Source: Polytrichum commune | Taxonomy: Eukaryota > Streptophyta > Polytrichopsida > Polytrichales > Polytrichaceae | Direction: 5' to 3' | Length of the DNA: 64,000 nucleotides | Assembly (NCBI GenBank): GCA_950295325.1 | Contig: OX485807.1 | Location: forward strand, 44,546,440 to 44,610,439 | Part shown: one piece after another, positions 58,800 to 64,000 of the stretch | Layout: every line of letters begins with the position of its first letter | Numbering within the stretch: the stretch's first letter is position 1 | The notes under the pieces: model-generated | The model's input: the letters and a program-made list of their open reading frames with translations, nothing else | What the model was told of the DNA's origin: nothing | The model's database searches: none | Position numbers and translations under genes: made by a program

Positions 58800-60700
58800 T
58801 TCAAATTAAATAAATACTACAAGTTTGCTTGGACGCTTTGAGTCTTGTTTAATTTAAATGAATTAATATTATATTTATAATCAACTTGTAATAATATTCA
58901 TCACATGTTCTTTATACATATATACACATATTTTTTATTATTTTTTCACTTGGCTATGCCATTTATTTTCACAAAAATAGGTTGAATTTCCATAAACCAT
59001 CTTTTATCTTCAATTTTTAATTTTTAAAAATAACCATATTGGTTATCAAGGTTGGAGGTGAAAATTAATTAATACGATATCCAAAACAAATTAGAATTTA
59101 AATGGTTGATTATTATTGTAAAGTAGCAATGTTGTATTCCAATAGTTATTTGTTGTGTTTTATACATGCTTGAATGTATTTACATCCTTCACATAAATAT
59201 CAAAATTTGCTACGTATTATAAAATAAAATTATTTACACATAAATAAATTGTCACTAAATTGAATGCCAACTTCCACTTTTAAAAAGAGTTGGACCCATT
59301 TTAATAAAATATGTTACTGTATGAACTATCAATATTGAGTCCATCTACCTGATGAATTTTATTAATTTTACATGACAATTTTATGGGAGTTATTTGACAT
59401 GAATAAAAATATATCTCAAACACATTAAATTTTATTATTTTATTATATAGTTAATTTTATTAATTTTTTGCAACAATTATGTTATTTATGATTGATCCAT
59501 TGACCCAAGAAATCATGTATTGGTGAGAGAACATATTGGCTAGCTAAATAAAGGTGATCAACACCAACACCAAACTTGGATTTTAACTTCACTATGTATT
59601 TCTCATTACACAAGCACGACATGAATTAAGTAAGAATTCCGAAAAACAATTGTATGAATAGTATTTTGGCTTACAACATCCTTATGAATCAAAGAAATGT
59701 TATTAATCAAATTAGGTCCAGTACCTCGTAACACTTGTTTAGACCATATTCAACACATATGCAAATTCAAAACCACTTCACACAATGTTCATGTGGGAGA
59801 ATTATGCAAGATTCACGCAATAATCTAAATTACAATTTGCAAAACTTGAAACATTTGATTAAAGAAGTCAAAGATAATGTAATGTCTCTAACTTTTGGAT
59901 CACACATGCTGACAAGGATGCAACATGAGATAATCGTACTTGGTGTAGGTTGTAAAGGACTATATATATATCATGCATGTAAAATTCTTACAATGACAAC
60001 AATGATAAAAATCATGTATAGAATTGTATTGTAAGTTTTACTACTATCTCAATTCTGCATGAATATTTATATTTGTCACATATCAAAAAAGGCTTCAAGA
60101 TAACCAATGGATTCTCATGAAACAATAAATGTTCAATAATTATATTTAATAAATGTTCAATCATAAGATTTTATTTTTAAATTTATACAAAAATTCAATC
60201 AAATTGGCATGACTTTAAGATTGAATGAGGTATATATTTAATAAAATAATATGTAATTCAAACTTTATTTTTAATGTATTGAGGTTGATTTTCATATTTT
60301 ATATTTTATACTAGTATTTTATTCATTATAATTTAATATTTACAATTAATTTGTTGATATATTAAATTATTATTCTTCTTCTTGAATAGCAGATAAGAAC
60401 ATTAAAATCAATTTTATCTCTCTACAATCTTTATAGATTTTTTTTATTATATACCCATAAATTATTAAATTTGAATATAAATGATAACTTTGTGATCATT
60501 AGGTAGAAAAACATTATTAAAACAAAATTCATAATTATTTCAAAAATATATTCATTTGTTTTGATGATTACGCATTTTGCAATATTTTATTTTTAATTAT
60601 TTTTACTATACCTATAACCAACTATAATCAACTATAACCAACTATAATCAACTATAACCAACTATAATCAATTAGATATTTTTCAATACATTTTAGGGAA
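58800..60700. other. Very AT-rich block without genes
   Basis: The base composition is strikingly AT-rich (roughly three quarters or more A+T by eye), with many TTTTATTA- and AATTTAA-type words and no recognised gene. At about 60,608-60,672 a minisatellite alternates ACTATAACCA and ACTATAATCA (period about 20-22 bp, three copies). Confidence 0.6.
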
Positions 60701-61035
60701 CACCTATGATTAACTAGATTTACATAACTAGTTGACTAGATTTTAGAACAACTATAGTTAACTAGGGTTTGAGAACAACTACAGTTAACTACAATTTTTG
60801 GCGAGTCAAATCGTGAACAACTATAATTATGAAAGGCAACTACTTAACTAATAGTTGAATTAGTTGGTTATTTGTCCAAAGTATGGAAGCTTTTACCATC
60901 CACGTTAAATAGTTTTGACCAAAAATAGCAAGAACAAGTAACGTCCAAGTGTGAATGCAAAGTGGCTAGAAAATCTGCTCTTGAAACATAGAAGTCGATG
61001 CATAGTCTCTGTCCTACATAACAGAGCCAATAAAG
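60690..61035. repeat. Repeat with a partner at 23,360-23,575
   Basis: It begins TTTTAGGGAACACCTATGAT with several CTATAGTTAACTA words, then the shared block from ACCAAAAATAGCAAGAACAA to ACAGAGCCAATAAA. On the minus strand both copies read a similar peptide (VGQRLCI.F.VSRA.FL.TL, then SHLDVTCSCYFWS.L), so the shared segment may derive from a coding sequence. Confidence 0.55.
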
Positions 61036-61186
61036 GTGTTGTGTCCACCAAAAATAAATACATTTCACCTTGGTATTATTGAAGGCATTCAATTCTTAAA
61101 AGAGCCATAGGGTGTGCCATGACGTTTTCAAATTATTTTCATTCTTCTCCAATAGACTTCACATCCACTTGTGTAAAGTGACCTTA

Positions 61187-61707
61187 TGCCCCCTTCCCAC
61201 CTGACTTTAGCTAAGACTAAAAGTTGGTTCTAACAAACCGGCCTTCACACCATCGACATTATCTAGTGCCGAGCCTAGTTGGCAAATGATGTGGCATGGC
61301 TTAAAAGTGGAGGTTTTATGCCTCAACCACCGACCCTCCCATCGGTACCTAAACATGAGGCAAGAATATAGGAACTTGAAAAGTGTCGCCTCCCACCCTT
61401 GTGATTGGTTGCTTTTTAGTCTTAGCTATGAGGGCACGAGGAGCTCCATTAACAAAAACCGATGGTAAGATAGGTGAGTAGTAAGGCATTTGGGGATGGG
61501 ACAAAAACTACCCAACTTTCATTGCTTGGTAGATAAAACCATGAACATGTGTGAAAGCTACTTAACTAAAACCTACTTGAAAATCTCCGGAGCAAGTTCT
61601 TGTAGGTGCATTGGGATAGTCGGATGCCTCCGCTATAACCGAGGGAGCTTTACCCAGTTTTTAGGAAATACTTTGGGTCTTAACTAAAGTCAGGTGGGAA
61701 GGGGGCA
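61187..61707. mobile_element. TIR element, 521 bp, TSD TTA
   Basis: The inverted ends are TGCCCCCTTCCCACCTGACT (left) and the exact complement on the right; the inner parts TTAGCTAAGAC and TTAGTTAAGAC differ slightly. TTA flanks both sides (61,184-61,186 and 61,708-61,710). The 3-bp T-A-rich duplication suggests a Harbinger-type MITE with a different terminal sequence from the GGGCC group. No transposase. Confidence 0.75.
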
Positions 61708-61979
61708 TTAGTACTGTCCAGGACGCTAAGGAGTTCCAAAAACATGGCTCAACACATCTACCATATTCACCCTATCAAGACAAATTTCATCCAAACCCTC
61801 TTCATTCAATCACCTTTCTGTTCATCGACCTCGCACCGCACTGAACACGCTTCCTGCCCGCAATTAGAAAGAAAGGTCCCCGAGCCCACGTTCATCCATA
61901 CTCCATATCACGCCCATCTAAATCCATCCGTCCGTTCGTCCGTCCATATGTTTGTTCGTTCGCTTCAGTGCTTCACCGC

Positions 61980-62600
61980 CTTTGGATCCTCGGATCAGCC
62001 AGACCCATGTCAGCGAATCAGAGCCTCTTATATTAACCAGGGGTGATCTAAAATTAAAGTTCATCCACAAGATCCATTGACGAGCATTCATCCCTTGAGC
62101 TGCTCAATCAACAACCCCAAGCTGAACACGCAATCGTTAAGCCTCATTCATCCATATCACATTCCTCATCGAATAAGATCCTTTTCGTTTGTTCATTCAT
62201 TCACGTAACTCAACCTCGGTTCAGCTAGACCCCTATCAGCCAATCACAGCGTCTAATATTAACTACGGTTGGACGAAATCATTTCATCCATGAAGTAACC
62301 TTTATTCGTTGAGGCGCTCATTCGTCCATTTCATCACACTAATTCTCTGATACCTCGGGTCGGCCAGACCCAGAGTGAGCCAATCACAGCCCCAAGAGTT
62401 AACCCTGTGCGGACGAAAGTAAAATTCATCCTTTTTATTCATCTACTGTTATTCGTCCGGTGATCCATGGATCCGTTCACTCCGTTTCACCGCCTCTGGG
62501 AGCTTGGTTAGCAAGATTCCATGCGAGCCAATCACAGCCCCTGGAGCTAACCCAGGGTTGGGGGTTTTAACCTCAGGTCAGGCGCCAAGGGTCGAAAACC
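61980..62600 (+). promoter_or_regulatory. Promoter region with four diverged repeats, three carrying CCAATCA boxes
   Basis: Four related units upstream of the ATG at 62,660 share a (C/G)AGCCAGACCC-like block, then CGAATCAGAGCC (62,014), CCAATCACAGCG (62,240), CCAATCACAGCC (62,380) and CCAATCACAGCC (62,528). Each is followed by a TTAACC-like word, and the first three also by a TTCATCC word. The CCAAT core is the binding site of NF-Y. The last copy lies 130 bp before the start codon, a usual position for a working CCAAT box. Confidence 0.5.
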
Positions 62601-62659
62601 CAGGCCTCAACGTTGCACACATACTCTTCACACACCACGGCACACGGACTGACGGAGCT

Positions 62660-62728
62660 ATGGCGAAGACAGGATTCTATCTCGTTGCGACCGTGTTGCT
62701 GCTAATCGGTGTACTTTCGTCAGTTCAG
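62660..62728 (+). CDS. First exon of an unidentified gene encoding a signal peptide (3' part outside window)
   Basis: An ATG at 62,660 in a fair context (AGCTATGGCG) opens 23 codons that form a textbook signal peptide: a short basic start (MAKTG), a hydrophobic core (FYLVATVLLLIGVL) and a polar end (SSVQ). It stops at a CAG|GTGCGG donor at 62,728. The open frame goes on only to a stop shortly after, so splicing is likely. No second exon could be recognised before the window ends, more than 1.2 kb downstream. The product presumably enters the secretory pathway, but its identity is unknown. Confidence 0.5.
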
Positions 62729-64000
62729 GTGCGGGATAATCAAATTTCACATCTAAAAATATTCCTCATGGAAGTCTGATTTGCTTTGTTTCAAGCGGTA
62801 CAAATGTATGGTTGCGTATTCTGGTCGCTTTTCGAAGCTTAAGTGGCCGTTTTGGTTAAGGTTCTTGAATTTTGGTGCCCTCTGAGCTTAGGAAGTGGAG
62901 AATTTGCTTGCTGTGGAGCGGTCCCCAGGGGTTCTGTTTCTGTAGGGACTTGGTAACCCTTTTTTTTTGGCTAATTGAGGTTTTTGGGGTTAACATTGGT
63001 TAACTTTGGTGTGGTGCCTTTGAATTTGCATCGGTAGGTTGGTGCGTGTAGCACGGGTATTGCATTGTATTTGGTTTGATTCCGAGTGACTCTGGAAGTC
63101 GGTGTTTGTGGTGCTGAATTCTAGGTGAACATGGGTGTGAAAAGAGATGGGTTATAGATGACTTCAAACAAAAAGTATCACTTTTTGGTTTAGATGTTAG
63201 CTGCTACCGGTTGTTGCTTCCGTGTTTATGAAGTTTCTGGGTTACCGGACAACGGTAGGCAGGAAGAATTTGTTTACACTTCGATGGGTACTTTGTTGTG
63301 TCTGTGTCCATGTGTAGATCTTTGGGTCATAAGAAAGAATCTTGTTCGTAAGAAGATCTGTTGGAGTTTCGTGATTTGGTACTTGGAGTGGAGGTTCGAT
63401 TCATTAGAGCAATTTTGGCACACAGATTTGACTGGATTCTTCTTCCACGAGGAGCACAGTGTTCCTCCTCTTTTGTTCTTTTGTGCTTCTGGGGCAATTT
63501 GCACCGCTCCAATCTTGCTTTGGTATTTTCAAAAGCAACATTGAATGGTTTTGATTGTCTTTGATGCCCACCATTGACTTTTTGGTCTTTTAAAATGAAA
63601 GACATGTCAAATTGTCATGGGCTCATTTTGTCTAAATTTTAATTTATTTACTCATCCTTTTTTGTTTGTTGCTGGACAACATAGAGGTCATCCTATCTTG
63701 TAACAGAAATTTGGAATGGCCATTAGCATGTACAAAAACTGTGGTGATAGGAGGAGAGAATATAATGTTTGCTTTATCATGGTATTAGTGCTTCTGTCAG
63801 CACCTTTTGAAGGTCACACATTGATTGTTGGATTGAGGGTATTTTATTCAGCTTATCGGCTGGCTGGACCTTTTTGTTTTTGAAATCAAAATCAATGTAG
63901 CAAGAGTTTTGCTAAAAGCTCTCTGCAAAGTGTTGCATGTCCATGAATCTTTGAGAGTTTGAAAAATTGTTCTGAGTAAAGAGAATGTGGCTCCACTATG
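62729..64000. other. Presumed first intron of the signal-peptide gene
   Basis: T-rich sequence with no recognised coding segment. ORFs near 63,194-63,605 on both strands contain no known domain. If the gene model is right, this is a long first intron. Confidence 0.4.

Noticed and set aside
59735-60034. ORF of about 100 codons in the AT-rich block
   Set aside because: Non-ATG start (TTG), AT-driven composition, no domain.
63194-63605. ORFs on both strands considered as exon 2 of the signal-peptide gene
   Set aside because: No acceptor in a suitable phase with recognisable protein similarity; the composition resembles intron sequence.

Overview
This window is nuclear DNA of a land plant. Evidence: compact spliced genes with GT-AG introns set in long AT-rich, repeat-filled spacers; a Dof-type zinc finger; a plant-specific small protein with the CSPTTHPGSFRC motif; an alpha/beta hydrolase with a plastid-transit-like N terminus; and a tRNA-derived SINE plus many MITEs with target-site duplications. 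The species cannot be fixed from sequence alone. I assigned seven genes by conserved protein sequence, and for the four multi-exon ones I reconstructed the exons base by base so that every junction keeps phase. An eighth gene is represented only by its first exon.

Layout. 1-748 (-): first exon of a CDC123 eIF2-assembly factor, running off the left edge. 749-12,900: gene-free, with tandem duplications, hairpin units and a Harbinger-type MITE at 8,625-9,122. 12,914-13,291 (-): small plant SPTTHPGSFRC-motif protein. 13,300-28,300: gene-free; SINE with 12-bp TSD (14,480-14,845), MULE-like element (18,858-19,437), large GC-rich foldback (about 19,979-20,362), three Harbinger-type MITEs joined end to end (20,638-22,180) and a broken hAT-type transposase relic (about 24,430-24,990). 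28,316-35,828 (-): 11-exon alpha/beta hydrolase of the At1g15060/At1g73750 type. 36,000-40,560: repeats, including a 330-bp tandem duplication and a 122-bp near-perfect hairpin element. 40,780-44,057 (-): 5-exon NudC/CS-domain protein. 46,679-51,093 (-): 9-exon GPN-loop GTPase 3, with a 224-bp tandem array in intron 4 and two small ORFs in its leader. 53,354-55,703 (+): 7-exon proteasome subunit beta type-3. 58,103-58,600 (+): a divergent Dof-like zinc-finger ORF followed by a 57-codon open extension after an in-frame TGA, beside a very AT-rich block (58,800-60,700). 61,187-61,707: another TIR element. 62,660-62,728 (+): signal-peptide first exon of an unidentified gene whose upstream region carries four diverged CCAAT-box repeats.

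Functionally, the recognised genes are mostly housekeeping protein-assembly and turnover factors: CDC123 (eIF2 assembly), GPN3 (RNA polymerase II assembly/import), a NudC-type co-chaperone and proteasome beta3. Nothing shows that they are co-regulated; GPN3 and the NudC gene merely lie head-to-tail on the same strand. The more unusual material is structural: in-frame and antisense features in introns and leaders, stacked MITE insertions, and the atypical Dof-like ORF.
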